DNA of 64,000 bases from positions 1 to 64,000 of the forward strand of contig JAUTDP010000012.1 in NCBI GenBank assembly GCA_033439795.1, written 5' to 3'. Below are positions 49,904-60,672 of this stretch, one piece after another. The position numbers and the translations under genes are program-made. The notes beneath the pieces are model-generated. The model had not been told where the DNA came from. It ran no database searches and saw nothing but the letters and a program-made list of their open reading frames with translations. The stretch comes from Sordaria brevicollis (Eukaryota; Ascomycota; Sordariomycetes; Sordariales; Sordariaceae). Position 1 is the stretch's first letter. Each line of letters opens with the position of its first letter.

Positions 49904-51318
49904 TCAGTTGCCCATTTTGCCCGCCATCTTTTCCCTGTTCGCGGCTCTCTCTCCCTTGACGCAGTGCTTCAAGATCCAGGGATGGTTCTCGACTTCCTCC
50001 AAAGGGAGGCGCTTCTCGGGGTCAAGTACCAGCAACTAGACAGACGGTTAGCCATAACTCTAAGGCACGCATGTGGAGAACGGTTGCTTCTTACCTTCTT
50101 GATCAGGTCCTTCGCTTCCTTGCTCACCCACTCGGGAATCGTCATATCCGCCCTCGCAATCCTCTTCTGTGTCATGATCGGCGTATCCTCAAATGGCGCC
50201 TCGCCGACCAAAAACTCGTATGTCAACACGCCCAAGCTCCACAAGTCAACCTTCTCATTGTACCAGTTATCCTTGGAGCCGCTTCGAATCATCTCTGGTG
50301 GCAGGTAATCAAGCGTTCCGCAGAGCGTCTGTCTCCGGTTGTTGGGCGCGTGCACACTCCAGCCAAAATCCGAGATCTTGATCTCTCCATGGATGCCCAC
50401 TAGGATGTTCTCTGGCTTGATATCGCGATGGATGACGTGCTTGCGATGCAAATATTTGAGCGCCGAGGCCATTTGCGCAACGTACTGCGCCGCTTTCCAC
50501 TCAGGGAAACGGTTCTCCTTGCGCAGGTGCTTGTACAGCTCACCCTTGCCAGCATACTCGAGGATCAGAAAGATGCGCTTGCTGTCGTGGAAGTGCCCGT
50601 ACAACTTCAAGATGTTGGGATGTCGTAGGTTCGACTGGATTTCAATCTCGCGGCGCACTTGCTTCTCGACTCCGGTGCCGTGTTGCAGCTCCGACTTGTA
50701 GAGCACCTTCAGGGCGCAGATGAAACCGGAGCTGCGCTCCCGCGCGAGGTATACACGACCGAATTTGCCCTTGCCTAACGGTCGACCGATTTCGAACATG
50801 CCCAGATGGAACTGTTTTGGGGATATGGACTGATCGTAGCCGGCACTGGATGAGGATTCGGATGTGGATGTCATGGTCGAGGAAACGCTGGCTGAGGCCA
50901 TTGGTTGTGATAGTTCATCGGGATCATCGTCGTCGACTCTACGAATGCCGGCGTATGTTGTGGTTTTGTGAACAGCGGATGAAGCAACGGTCGAGGATTT
51001 GGTCGCAACGGGAACGGTTCTCTGTTGTTTCCGTGGTGAGGGAGGGCTGGCAAAGATGTTGGGCGGCTGTCTCCTTTGCGCGGCTTGCGAAGGAACAGTA
51101 ACGGAGGTGCTTACTACGGTATTTCCGCTTTGCGATTGAAGGGCGACTTTGAAAAGATTTGGCCTGCCGGGAGCGCCCGTCTGTGGTACTTGACTGGGAC
51201 CTGCCTTGGACCTAAGCTGGCCCGTCTTTTGCTGAAGCCGAACGCCCTCGTTTGGATCGTTGTTTTCGTCGTGTATCGACATGCGACCGAAGCGAGACTC
51301 CATCGGCTGGCCCGCCAT
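49904..51318 (-). CDS. Aurora-family serine/threonine kinase (Ipl1/Ark1 type)
   Basis: Two exons, 51318-50095 and 50035-49904; 451 residues. This is the catalytic subunit of the chromosomal passenger complex, which corrects kinetochore-microtubule attachment and supports cytokinesis. The kinase domain (about 175-440) has the glycine loop [13 protein letters not shown], Lys204 in [12 protein letters not shown] at 297-304, DFG at 317-319 and the Aurora-specific activation loop [23 protein letters not shown] with Thr331. The N-terminal 170 residues are disordered and basic, as in other Auroras. The intron (GTAAGA donor, GGCTAACC branch site) joins KDLIKK to [20 protein letters not shown], the end of the catalytic fold. 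Only one Aurora is normal in fungi. Confidence 0.94.
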
Positions 51319-52009
51319 CCTGGGCGCGACGATTTCTGGGATCGCGAACGAGAAACGGTCGACAGGAAGAGTAAACGGGATGTTGCGTAGAGGATGGAGA
51401 TGACAGGCGAATGGAAAACCGATAGGCTCGATTCTTCGGACGTCGTGTTGAAAGCGCAGACCAGTCCAATATTTGTTGGTTGAAGTTGGTCGTCAAGGGT
51501 GGGTGGTTGTACAAGGACAACGAAGTTGATGTTGATTGGAGTTGAGACTCGGACGTTTCCCAGCTGGGTGTGCCAGGATTGGGGTTTATTTACTGGACCC
51601 ACAATTCCGTTGCCTAGCAACTGCTCCTGCCCTGTTCTGGCTGCGCCCTGGTTCACCCCTGGCCCTTGAACAAACAAGCCGTTTGTGACCAGTAGTAATG
51701 AATGGGAAGGTGGCTTGGGATTGGCAGCAGAGGTCAATGGATCGAGAGATGTTCTGCCCTTGAAATTGGGGGTTTGAGGTTGATGTTCCGAAGGTAAAAT
51801 TAATGGAATCTGAGAGTTTTCAGTTCCTTCTTGACATTTATTTGACGGCAAAGGTCGTCGCAACGTGAATGGAACTTACCTCTAGAGGTAATGTCCACCG
51901 AAGCAAGTGACCTGGAATGCCTTCAAGCCCTGCAGCCCTGCAGATGCGTGCTAACATCGGGGCTGAACAGGGCGAGCCCCGCTAAACCCCGCCAGATCTC
52001 CAGGAGCGG

Positions 52010-52065
52010 AGGGCGGTATCCAGGTCCGCGCAACCTCCTCCAAAGTCCATTTTAGGCAATTTGCT
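52010..52065 (-). repeat. Inverted repeat, left arm
   Basis: Reads on the minus strand AAATTGCCTAAAATGGACTT and onward through GGTTGCGCGGACCTGGAT. It matches 52,280-52,332 on the + strand at all but one of about 46 core bases (GGAGGTT here, GGACGTT there). Loop about 220 bp. Confidence 0.8.
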
Positions 52066-52279
52066 GTGCCACAACAACAATGTACCTCAACACTTCTATT
52101 CCTAACCCTACCACACCCAAATTGAAAGATATAACTCCTCTTCAAATACCCAACCTTCCTTGTTATCTATTATATCCCAATACTTAGCGGAGGAGAGTAA
52201 AAAGCCGGGTATTGGGGGCGCTGAGTTTCGTAGAAGGGATTTCCAAAAAGTCACTTTTCGTCCGTGCGGTGGCTAGAGG

Positions 52280-52332
52280 TGGCACGGGAAATTGCCTAAA
52301 ATGGACTTTGGAGGACGTTGCGCGGACCTGGA
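52280..52332 (+). repeat. Inverted repeat, right arm
   Basis: The + strand partner of 52,010-52,065. In the same relative frame both arms encode NCLKWTLE(D/E)VARTW inside short open frames. Beyond the core the arms diverge (TGCACACTCC against ACCGCCCTCC). Confidence 0.8.
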
Positions 52333-52633
52333 TGCACACTCCCCCAGGAGCTCCAAGCCTCACACAGTTTCCCTGGTGTTCCCATCCATCTCATTCTCGA
52401 GACCTTTGAAACCCAAGAGGTACATTTCGACTTTCTCAAACCAGCTTCCAACAGCTACAGGACGTACATACGCTCGAAGCTTGACCTCACCCAGCTGCAC
52501 GACCTCGGATTGCCCGAAAACACATTGGTGATCCCACATACCGCACCTCGAAACCTCGGGGCCGTTATTCTCTTCCATCCCAACATCCATCGATCGAACT
52601 CCAGATACCTACCTCTACCACGACGCCACCACC

Positions 52634-53666
52634 ATGACGTCCATCAAAATCAACCACATATCCTCGCTTAACGAGCCGTTTCCCTCACCCACAGCTCTCG
52701 ATGCCGCCACGACCACCCATCACCAAGGCACCTTCGCCATCTCCACGCGCAAGCTACCCATCCTGAAGTCAGCTCCCATCGACGCCATGCAAGAGCGTCT
52801 GGGCATCCCAATCCCCGAGATGATCTTCGGCGACAACCTCGTCTCCATCACGCACAAGCCCACCGGCTGGTCGATCGAGTTCAACGCCGAGGACGCGCTC
52901 GACCGGGTGGACAAGACGGGCGAGAAGATGCTGCGGGTGGCGTACGCGGGCGAGTGGAGCTCGAGCCGCGAGAAGACGAGTGCCGGGATAAGCGAGGTGG
53001 TTAAACCGTTTGACTGGAGCTACACGACGGATTACTGCGGGACGGAGAAGCCTGGTGCTAAGGACGTGAAACTGCATGGGGATGAGCACACGCCGGATAT
53101 ACCCATCGAGCTCCTAAAGCGACGAGACCCGATTTTGTTTAATGACGAGGTGGTCCTTTACGAGAGCGAGCTGGATGATAACGGGATCAGCATTGTTAGT
53201 GTCAAGCTGAGGGTTATGGAGCACCGCATGTTGCTGCTGTGCCGGATGTTTATGCGGTTGGATAACGTGTTGGTGAGGGTGAGGGATACGAGGGTGTATG
53301 TGGACTTTGACAAGGAGGAGGTGATTAGGGAGTACACGGAGAGGGAGGATAAGTTTGAGAACGTAAAGACGGTAAGTCCCAATGATGCTGAAAGAGAGGA
53401 GACGTGGTTACTGTGGGATGTGTTTACTGACTTGACTTGCTTTGCGAAAACAGAAGCTCTTCATGCAAGGCCTGAAATTTGATCAGGTCACTATCGCGCT
53501 TCGTGATGCCAACCAGGTGGCGCCTCTGCTGCCACTCATCAAACAGGGTGTTGAGAGCGTTATTCTAGGTCCAGGGCTGCCTGCTACGTCAACGACAACA
53601 TCGCGATTCCCAGGGCAAACGCAGTTTCCACCCCAGACTCAGTTTGTCCGTCCGCCGCCAAGGTAG
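52634..53666 (+). CDS. TIP41: Tip41-family regulator of PP2A/TOR signalling
   Basis: Two exons, 52634-53371 and 53454-53666; 316 residues. Tip41 binds Tap42-type regulators and PP2A-like phosphatases and lowers TORC1 output. The family core is clear: PIPEMIFGDN, HKPTGWSIEFNAEDALD, PFDWSYTTDYCGT, RRDPILFNDEVVLYESELDDNG and SVKLRVMEHRMLLLCRMFMRLDNVLVRVRDTR. The second exon gives KLFMQGLKFDQVTIALRDAN, then a Pro/Gln/Thr-rich tail that is not conserved in the family. The intron has a GTAAGT donor, a TTTACTGACTTGAC branch region and an AACAG acceptor. It converges with the acidic-protein gene. Confidence 0.93.
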
Positions 53667-54114
53667 TGTTCAGGGGTGGAGTTCAGACAAGGTCTGTAGA
53701 ACGTTGTTTTTTACGAGATACGGTTATTTGAAGCCTGTATACGGATGAACAAACGGCGTTACTGGCGTTAACACGCGAGCTGGGGTATGTAGAGACATAA
53801 TAGAGGCACTTATTGATACCCATTGAAAGTTCATATCCGATATAGCCCGGATGATTTGTCACTACCCTTTCCCAAAATGTGCAATGCAAAAACCTAGTTA
53901 TCCATGCCAACCGCTCTTTATGCCAGTAATCAACAGTGCCTTCGGAAATTCGTTACGTACTTGGACAAAACAATCGGCTCCTCGCCATTTGGTATACAGA
54001 ACGCTAATAAGCCAGAAGACGCCCATCCGTCATATCGTATAAAAACAGTAAAAACACCATCCACAACGGATGAATCCGACCCTTGTAATCCAGACAATCC
54101 AACAATCATAAAAA
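53667..54114. other. Intergenic between convergent 3' ends
   Basis: A 448-bp gap between TIP41 and the next stop. Nothing recognisable. Confidence 0.45.
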
Positions 54115-56235
54115 TTACCTGGCGTCCGGAATAGGCGAACTCGGCCGCGTAACCTCTTCAAAAGACAGCTCCCACTTATCCACCTCCATAAACTTCTTCT
54201 TCGCCTTCTGCAGCTCTTCGCCCAGTCTCTCCGTCATCATCTGTGTTGTCTCCGGTAACTCTTCGGTCTCGTCGAGCTCCATTGCAGACACCGGTTCCTG
54301 GTCATCACCGCCGGCCTCTTCATCATTATCCCCACTACCGCTCGCACCGTTCTCCTTGTCGGAGCTCGCTCTGCCGTATGTTCGCTTCGGTTCCGAAGAG
54401 TCGGACTTGCTGGATTTGGAGGCGCCGGCTTTGCCATTGCTCGTGCTGCTAAGCGGAGGCTTCTTCTGCTTTCCTTTCTCTTTATGTTGCATCTCCTTCT
54501 CCTTCTTCCTCCTGGCGGCAGCGGTAGCGACGTATGACAGCTCATCAACGCCTGCTGTGGTCTCATCTTCAGATGAAGAGGAGAGGGAGGAGTCCTCGTC
54601 ACTACTGATGTCGTAAGGATTCTCCTTGTGCGTCCCCTTCTTCTTCTTGCCCTTCTTTTTGTCGGATTTACTTGCGTGATTTCTCCGGGCAGGTAGTAAG
54701 CTTGTCAGTGCCTCAGTTGCCAGTCTCTCCTCTTCCTTCTTCTTCGCTGCTGCCTTTTTCGTTGCCGCACCTGCGGCTGCTGCGGCCTTGGCAATGCTTG
54801 GAGCCTTGTAGTTTGGCGAGTGAGTGAGGGACGGCGGTGAGGAGAGCTCGGATGACATGTCGTCGTCTAGGGCTCCTCCTGCCACTGGCCCGGCGCTCAG
54901 GACTGGTAGTAATTCGGGGGTCTGAAGCCGTTCTGTGTAGACAGGTGCTGCTCGTCGGGAGTTGTAGGATCTGTGGGTCAAGTTGTTGAGTGATGGCCAG
55001 GCGACTGGGCTTCCAGCTTCTGAGGAATCGCTTGCGGGTGGAGCATTGACTGGGTCGTTAGGATCAAGCGGTGGCCTGGACTGCCTGGGAGGACTGTGTT
55101 GTATCGGATCTAGGAGAGGCGAGGCTCCAGGTGTTGAGAGAGGTGAGGACATGGAGCTATCGCTTCCATCGCGCATCTCGATTGATTGGTGAATAATATC
55201 ATCTTCTTCCTCCTGTTCGGGTTCAGGCTCGGGTTGCTGATGTATCGATGATCTCCCTCGCTTGTTTCGACCAGAGTGGCTCTCAAGTGATTTACGCTTT
55301 CTCGAGCGCTGTGATGGAGTCCCAGTTACCACACATTCTTCTTCTTCTTCTTCTTCAACCGGTATCGCTCCGCTGGAGGCCGGAATTGTAATATCAGCAC
55401 CTGACACCGCACCTGCGAATGCACTGGCACCAGACCGTCTCTTCGCCCTGTCCATAGGTGTCGATTCGCCGTCCGGTCCCGAGTCGTCATCGTCGATAGC
55501 CGCTTCCCGATCCACATCCATATTATCTTCCTCATCTGTCACGGGAATACGTGAGACCTGCGAAGTCACCGACTGTGATCTCTGTCTTCGCCCCTTCTGT
55601 GCCGTCCCCAAGATACTGGGTTCTCGAGCTCGTCGCTTGAACATGCCCAGATTAAGTGTAGACATGATGCTCGGTGTAGTGGGCCCCCTACTGCTAGGCC
55701 TAGCAGGAACGTCATCTCTGCCGGAGACACTATTTTGCCGTGGGCGGTGGCGCTGGAAGAGACCGACATCGAATGAAGAAGTGTTGGCTGACCGGTAGCC
55801 TCCAACATTCTGCGCGGTGATAGTAGGGTCTTCGAGACTATCGTCGAGGTCAAACATATCGTCGTCCAGGTCCAAGCCGGACGTGTCGCCTGTTAGTCGT
55901 CGGGGCGCCCGTGGGCTCTGTCGGGCCGCAGCGTCGGCATTATCGTTGGTATTGGAGGTACCGGTTGTTGAACTCATGTTAACCAGTCGGTCCATGGTCT
56001 GATCTCGTCTCTGTTTGGCCTCCTCCAGTGCCTTGGCCTGATCCGAATTCATATGTCTTGAGGCTGTTGCTACAGCGGCGGCGCGCTTGGCACGTTCCTT
56101 CTCTCGATCGCTGACATCGTAAATATCGCTGCTCGGTTCTTTGGCGGTCGGTTTGTCAATGACTGGTGGTGTAGCGGAGGAGCTGGTCGCCGTGGGCTGC
56201 GATGGCGCAACCCGGGATTTTCTTGGTCTCGGCAT
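54115..56235 (-). CDS. Unrecognised low-complexity, probably nuclear protein
   Basis: A single 706-codon frame without introns. I do not recognise the family. It starts MPRPRKSRVAPS, has a short possibly helical block (SDREKERAKRAAAVATASRH, about 42-61), then an acidic patch (DLDDDMFDLDDSLED). Two similar basic motifs follow, GLFQRHRPRQNSVSG and LGMFKRRAREPSILG. The rest alternates Ser-rich, acidic (EEEEEEE) and Lys-rich clusters (KKKGKKKKG), with several candidate nuclear localisation signals, and ends in a predicted helix (KKKFMEVDKWELSFEEVTRP) that looks like the best-conserved part. Such a composition is common in chromatin and kinetochore scaffolds; that is only a guess. The long bias-consistent frame makes it a real gene. 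Confidence 0.8.
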   Translation of the reverse strand: MPRPRKSRVAPSQPTATSSSATPPVIDKPTAKEPSSDIYDVSDREKERAKRAAAVATASRHMNSDQAKALEEAKQRRDQTMDRLVNMSSTTGTSNTNDNADAAARQSPRAPRRLTGDTSGLDLDDDMFDLDDSLEDPTITAQNVGGYRSANTSSFDVGLFQRHRPRQNSVSGRDDVPARPSSRGPTTPSIMSTLNLGMFKRRAREPSILGTAQKGRRQRSQSVTSQVSRIPVTDEEDNMDVDREAAIDDDDSGPDGESTPMDRAKRRSGASAFAGAVSGADITIPASSGAIPVEEEEEEECVVTGTPSQRSRKRKSLESHSGRNKRGRSSIHQQPEPEPEQEEEDDIIHQSIEMRDGSDSSMSSPLSTPGASPLLDPIQHSPPRQSRPPLDPNDPVNAPPASDSSEAGSPVAWPSLNNLTHRSYNSRRAAPVYTERLQTPELLPVLSAGPVAGGALDDDMSSELSSPPSLTHSPNYKAPSIAKAAAAAGAATKKAAAKKKEEERLATEALTSLLPARRNHASKSDKKKGKKKKGTHKENPYDISSDEDSSLSSSSEDETTAGVDELSYVATAAARRKKEKEMQHKEKGKQKKPPLSSTSNGKAGASKSSKSDSSEPKRTYGRASSDKENGASGSGDNDEEAGGDDQEPVSAMELDETEELPETTQMMTERLGEELQKAKKKFMEVDKWELSFEEVTRPSSPIPDAR

Positions 56236-57212
56236 CGCAAGTGTGTCGCGGGGTTCACTCGTTGCTTGAGGTGGTTGGTGAAGAGTCGGGTCTCAGGGAG
56301 TGTGGGAAGTTGGTAAGATTATATACAGGTACTAAAATTCGTGGCGGCGTAGATCATGGCAATTGTTGGTAGATATGCAGATGATGGCGTGTTGTCCGAT
56401 TTCCTGGAAACCCACATGGGCCAACTTGGGGAGCCTTGGATGCGAAAGTGAAATTCTGGCGGCGCCGGTCTGCGTATGGATGCACGGTGGAGCGAGGTCG
56501 ATGGAAATCGAAGCGCACCGCAGCAGACGCGTTCCTTGCCTGATCAACATTGGGGTCGGGACCAAAAAAGACTGGGCCCTTCAAACGCGTGGAGCTGAAA
56601 GTACCTTCGTACCGAAAGCGGGACCCCTTTCAATTGCGGGGTGTGCCGCCGGCAGGCAGCCGTCTCCGCTCTCGGCAACCACTTCCAGAATGCTGGTCCA
56701 AGATGCAGATCGGACAACTTGAGCTTTCAATCCGTGGTTGACACCTTCGTTGGCTCGGTTGTAACGATTCCTTTGTGCTGATACTAAGAAGTATACAATG
56801 CTCAATTGCTTTTCATAGATACACTCTCGTTATACAAGCAAACAAATATTCTTGTGTTCATCATCCAGCATACAGTGTCATTCACCCTTACATAGCTCAG
56901 CCCTAACCCTGAGATGTCAGCAGCATTTCAAGTGAAGCTCTCTCGATCCCTGCCAGGAACCTCATTACGTCACTATCTGTAGCTAGCACAGTGAAGGTAA
57001 AGCCAGCCCAACAGGCGAAGTGGTGAACGGGGAGCTTTCAAAGCAAGCAGAGCTTCGAGCTATCCAACCAACCGGATCAAACAAACATCGACGAGAAGAT
57101 CGACGCGAGGTAATACTCCATCCAGATAGCTCGTGATTGACCTGTTCCTTTTCCCGCCTTTTTCAATCCGCCCGCCAGCCAGCTCTTGTCTCCGTCTACA
57201 TATGAAGGTGAC

Positions 57213-57243
<31 letters not shown>

Positions 57244-57360
57244 AACATCAACCTCACAACATCTCTCCTCCTCCGATCATCCACGGCTTCTTCACGTCTC
57301 ACCACCGCAAACTACTCCCACAGTCCTACCCAAACTCGATCATACCACCAGAACGAAAAG
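56236..57360. other. Divergent region, unrecognised gene / FUN14
   Basis: A 1.1-kb gap between divergent starts. No gene called. The right end holds a (CAA)10 tract and an open frame continuous with the FUN14 gene (see findings). Confidence 0.5.
57212..57242 (+). repeat. CAA trinucleotide repeat in the FUN14 leader
   Basis: Ten CAA units in frame with the downstream coding start, so either an unstructured leader or a polyglutamine stretch if translation starts at 57133 or 57202. Confidence 0.8.
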
Positions 57361-58021
57361 ATGGCCACCCGCATAGCCTGCCGCGCCGCCTTCCGACGCA
57401 ACGTCGTCCCCGTCACCCTCGGCCTCACAACCACCTTCGCGCTGGCCTCGCGACAGCAGCCTCTGAAGCTGGACGCTTTTTCCAACTCACAGCAGTCGCG
57501 ATCTCTTCACAACACTCAAAAGAGGGAGGAGTGGTTGAATCCGGAAACTGTTAAGCAGCTTTCTAGTGGGAGTTTGGGCGGTATGGTTTTGACCACTTCT
57601 GGACTACTTACGTCTGATGGAGTACCTGTATGGGGGAACGGGAATAGCTAACATATAGAGCCTTTGCAGGTTTTGCCACGGGTCTCTTGATCAGTGTCTT
57701 CTCCAAGACGCTGGTGTTGTTGGCTGGTTTGAGTATGGTGATAGTTCAGGTGCGTTCTTCCCCATAACTGCTGCCAAAGCTCGACTTTAGTTTCTGCCAA
57801 GGGCAGCTACAAAATATGGAATTCGCTTCCATGACTGATTGATGGCTGACAATGGGGAACTTTTATAGGTTGCGTCTCGTTATGGCATCAACTTGGTAGA
57901 CATGCTGCACCTTCGCAACAGGGTCAACTCGTCAAGAATCCTCAAGGCGTTGCAACACAAGGTGGCCTTCAAGCTCGCCTTTGGCATTACCTTTGCTCTT
58001 TCGGCTTTTATGTCTTTCTAG
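57361..58021 (+). CDS. FUN14-family mitochondrial membrane protein
   Basis: Three exons: 57361-57580, 57670-57749, 57869-58021; 150 residues. FUN14 proteins (FUNDC1 in animals) are small mitochondrial outer-membrane proteins; the animal one is a mitophagy receptor, while fungal roles are little known. The N-terminus (MATRIACRAAFRRNVVPVTL) is Arg-rich and without acidic residues, like a targeting signal. The family core is SSGSLGGFATGLLISVFSKT across intron 1, then LVLLAGLSMVIVQVASRYGI across intron 2, and it ends in a hydrophobic helix (KLAFGITFALSAFMSF). Two or three membrane segments. I chose ATG 57361 for its good context (AAAAGATGGC), though the frame stays open upstream. No LC3-interacting motif is obvious. 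Confidence 0.85.
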
Positions 58022-58438
58022 ATCAGTCAGCATTAGAGGGGATAAATTCATGATATTCGTACACGAGAAAAAAAGATGCATTGGTGGCCATCCCATCATC
58101 CTGGGAATAAGAAAGCAGTCACGGTGGGGAGTTGGCATTGGAACAGTGTGTGGTGTCGCTTTTTCCAAATCTTGATCATTAATGCTCTTTTTGAAACGCT
58201 TTTCAACGCTGTCCTAGTGTTACAACTTTAAAGATCTACGACCATTAGGGCCGCCTTAATCCAATGAGCAACCGTCGGACTAACCACCACGCCGAGCATT
58301 CACTATGATTTGGATGTCTTAACCGTCTCCACTTTCGGGGCATCCAGAGTATTTAACAATTGAATAACTTTCCCCGCCTTCTCGGCTTCCAAACTGGATA
58401 GGTATGGAAATTGGCCTAACGGGAAACACCTAGCGCAA
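58022..58438. other. Intergenic between convergent 3' ends
   Basis: A 417-bp gap between the FUN14 gene and aminopeptidase P. Nothing supported. Confidence 0.45.
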
Positions 58439-60672
58439 CTAGAACGGGTTTGTCTCCCGCATCAGCCATTTCGTGGTGAGCCGGTCCCCGTCAAAATAGC
58501 CTGCCATGTTCTTCCTGATCTCCGCGCTGGACTTGTTCAGCCAGTCCTTCTCTTCCTGAGTGAGCAGAGTCTCGTCAACCAGATTCCTGCAGTATGGCAC
58601 CATAGTGACGTGCTCAAAGCCCAAGTACGGCTTGTCACCAAATTGGTGCTCGGTCTTCACTTCGCGAACAATGGCGAGGTTCTCAATGCGGATGCCGTAG
58701 TTGCCATCTTCATAATAACCGGGCTCAATGGACAGCACGTTACCAGGAGCCAGAGGGACATCGATGTAAGCCTTTCTTGTGCCGATGCCGATGGGTCCCT
58801 CGTGGACATTTAGGAAAGAGCCAACACCGTGGCCGGTTCCGTGGCGATAGTCAAGACCGTATTTCTAAAGTCATTGTTAGCAAACCCTGCATGTAAACAC
58901 TCGGTGAATGTCAGCACTTACCCAGAGGAATTGACGGGCCAAGGCATCCAAGGCGAAACCACTCGTTCCCTTGGGAAACACGGCCGTGTCTAGAGCAATG
59001 TTGCCCTTGAGAACGAGAGTGTAAGCCTTTCTCTCCGCGGCTGTCGGATGGCCAAAGTGTAGCGTTCTCGTGACATCTGTTGTTCCGTCGTAGAACTGGG
59101 CGCCAGAGTCGCACAGATAGATAGCATTGGGGTCGATCACAGAGCATGACCCCCTTTCGGGCTTGTAGTGAATGACAGCACCACTGCGATAATGTCAGCA
59201 CCTTGGCTTCGAGGTGGTATCGCACAATGAACTCACTTTGGCCCTGTGGAAGAAATGGTATCGAACGAAAGACCAACAAAGTCCTTTTGTTCGCTTCTGA
59301 ACTTTTCCAACTGGTCGGCGGCCTCCACCTCGTCCAGCTTGGCCTCCTTGTTGATGAGTTGATCCTCCAACCAGGCAAAGAACTTGATCAGGGCGGCGCC
59401 GTCACGGATATGGCACTTCCTCATGCCTTCAAGTTCCGTCTCGTTCTTGATGGCCTTTGCGTCCCCAATAGGACTCCTGACTTCGTCCACGTACTTCTCG
59501 CCGCCCAACGCAAGCTTCAAAGCCCACGAAGCCTTATTGGAGACTATGTACTTGGCGGGCTTCTCCGACTCGCTGGTGCTCTTGGCAGCATTCGCAAGTA
59601 CCTCGGTGTCCTTGAAGAGATCGTTATATGGCTTGATCTTGGTATCGTTCTCAGCCAAATACTTCTTGACCTGATCGGTGAGTTTCGACTCGTCAACGTA
59701 CAAGGTTGCGCTGTCTTTGGTGATGATGGCGTATGAGAAGAAGACAGGGTTATACGTGATATCGTTACCGCGCAAATTGAACAGCCACGCGATCTCGTCA
59801 AGCATCGACACTACGAAAGCAACAGCCTTCTTCTTCTCGAGCTCCTTGCGCAGATCTGTGAGCTTCTCTGCTGTGCCCTTGCCCGCGTACTGGGCGCCCA
59901 GCAAAAATACGGGCTCGCTTGGGCGAGGTGGCCGGCTCTCTCCCCAGACAAGATCGACCAGATTCTCGGTGACGGCCTTCAAGCCTGCGCCCCCGCGCTT
60001 CTTGATGTCGCCATTGAGCTTGTCCGCCGCCGCCGGGGAAATCAGAGTGGGATCGATGCCAACAGACTTTCCGCCAGCGGATTCGTCTGCTGTCCATTCC
60101 TGCCAGGTGGGGACGTCTTGGAGGCCGGTCTTGAGCAAGTGCCAGTTCTCATCCAACTGTTTAGTAGCCTGGTTGAAGTAACGACCATCCGTAGCCAGAG
60201 CGGCCTTCTCTAGCGTTACGACTGCTGTTCCGGCAGAGCCAGTGAATCCCGAGATAAAAGCACGGCGGGCGTCGCAGTCGGCAATGTACTCGGAGGCATG
60301 GCTATCTTCTGAAGGGACAACTGTGTAGTTTCAGAAGGGTCAGCGTCCAGTGGGATCGTCTTGGCGAGCAAAGGCGTGGGGCGTACCATAGATATCAACC
60401 TTGCGCTCCTTCATTAGAGACCGCAGAGCGGCCAGGCGATCGGTGGTGTTGACAGTCATGGTCTCTTCGTCCGAAGTGGCTTTAAGATGCTGAAATAACC
60501 GTGATGTTAAAGAGAAGGCTCTGGTCGTCTGTGGCGACAGAGGTGAAGAACCCGGGCTCTTGGGCAAATTATGTGGTAGAGCTCTAGCTATTTGAGAGCG
60601 GATGGCTGGTCGAGGAGAGATAGAAGCAACTGCTGTGAGGCAAGAAGAGGGAAGGGACCAAAAGTTGCGCAT
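58439..60672 (-). CDS. ampp: Xaa-Pro aminopeptidase P (M24B)
   Basis: Four exons: 60672-60387, 60320-59237, 59183-58922, 58864-58439; 685 residues from the first ATG, 614 from the internal ATG at 60459 ([15 protein letters not shown]). It removes an N-terminal residue preceding proline, using two metal ions, usually Mn. Two creatinase-type N-domains are followed by the pita-bread catalytic domain. Metal ligands visible: Asp in [18 protein letters not shown] (two), His in HGTGHGVG, Glu in [10 protein letters not shown] and Glu in [16 protein letters not shown] and the [19 protein letters not shown] block are diagnostic. The 71-residue extension is Arg/Ser-rich and nearly free of acidic residues, like a mitochondrial presequence. 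All introns are GT-AG with matching phases. Confidence 0.94.

Larger units (their letters stand above)
51319..52633. other. Divergent region, Aurora kinase / TIP41, with an inverted repeat
   Basis: A 1.3-kb gap between divergent starts. No gene supported. It holds the 50-bp inverted repeat listed separately and CCCTGCAG-type short repeats near 51,930-51,945. Confidence 0.5.

Noticed and set aside
58240..58310. tRNA-like stretch on the minus strand (GTGGTGGTTAGTCCGACGG)
   Set aside because: Resembles an A box but has no B box (GGTTCGAnnC), no acceptor stem pairing and no anticodon arm that I can fold.
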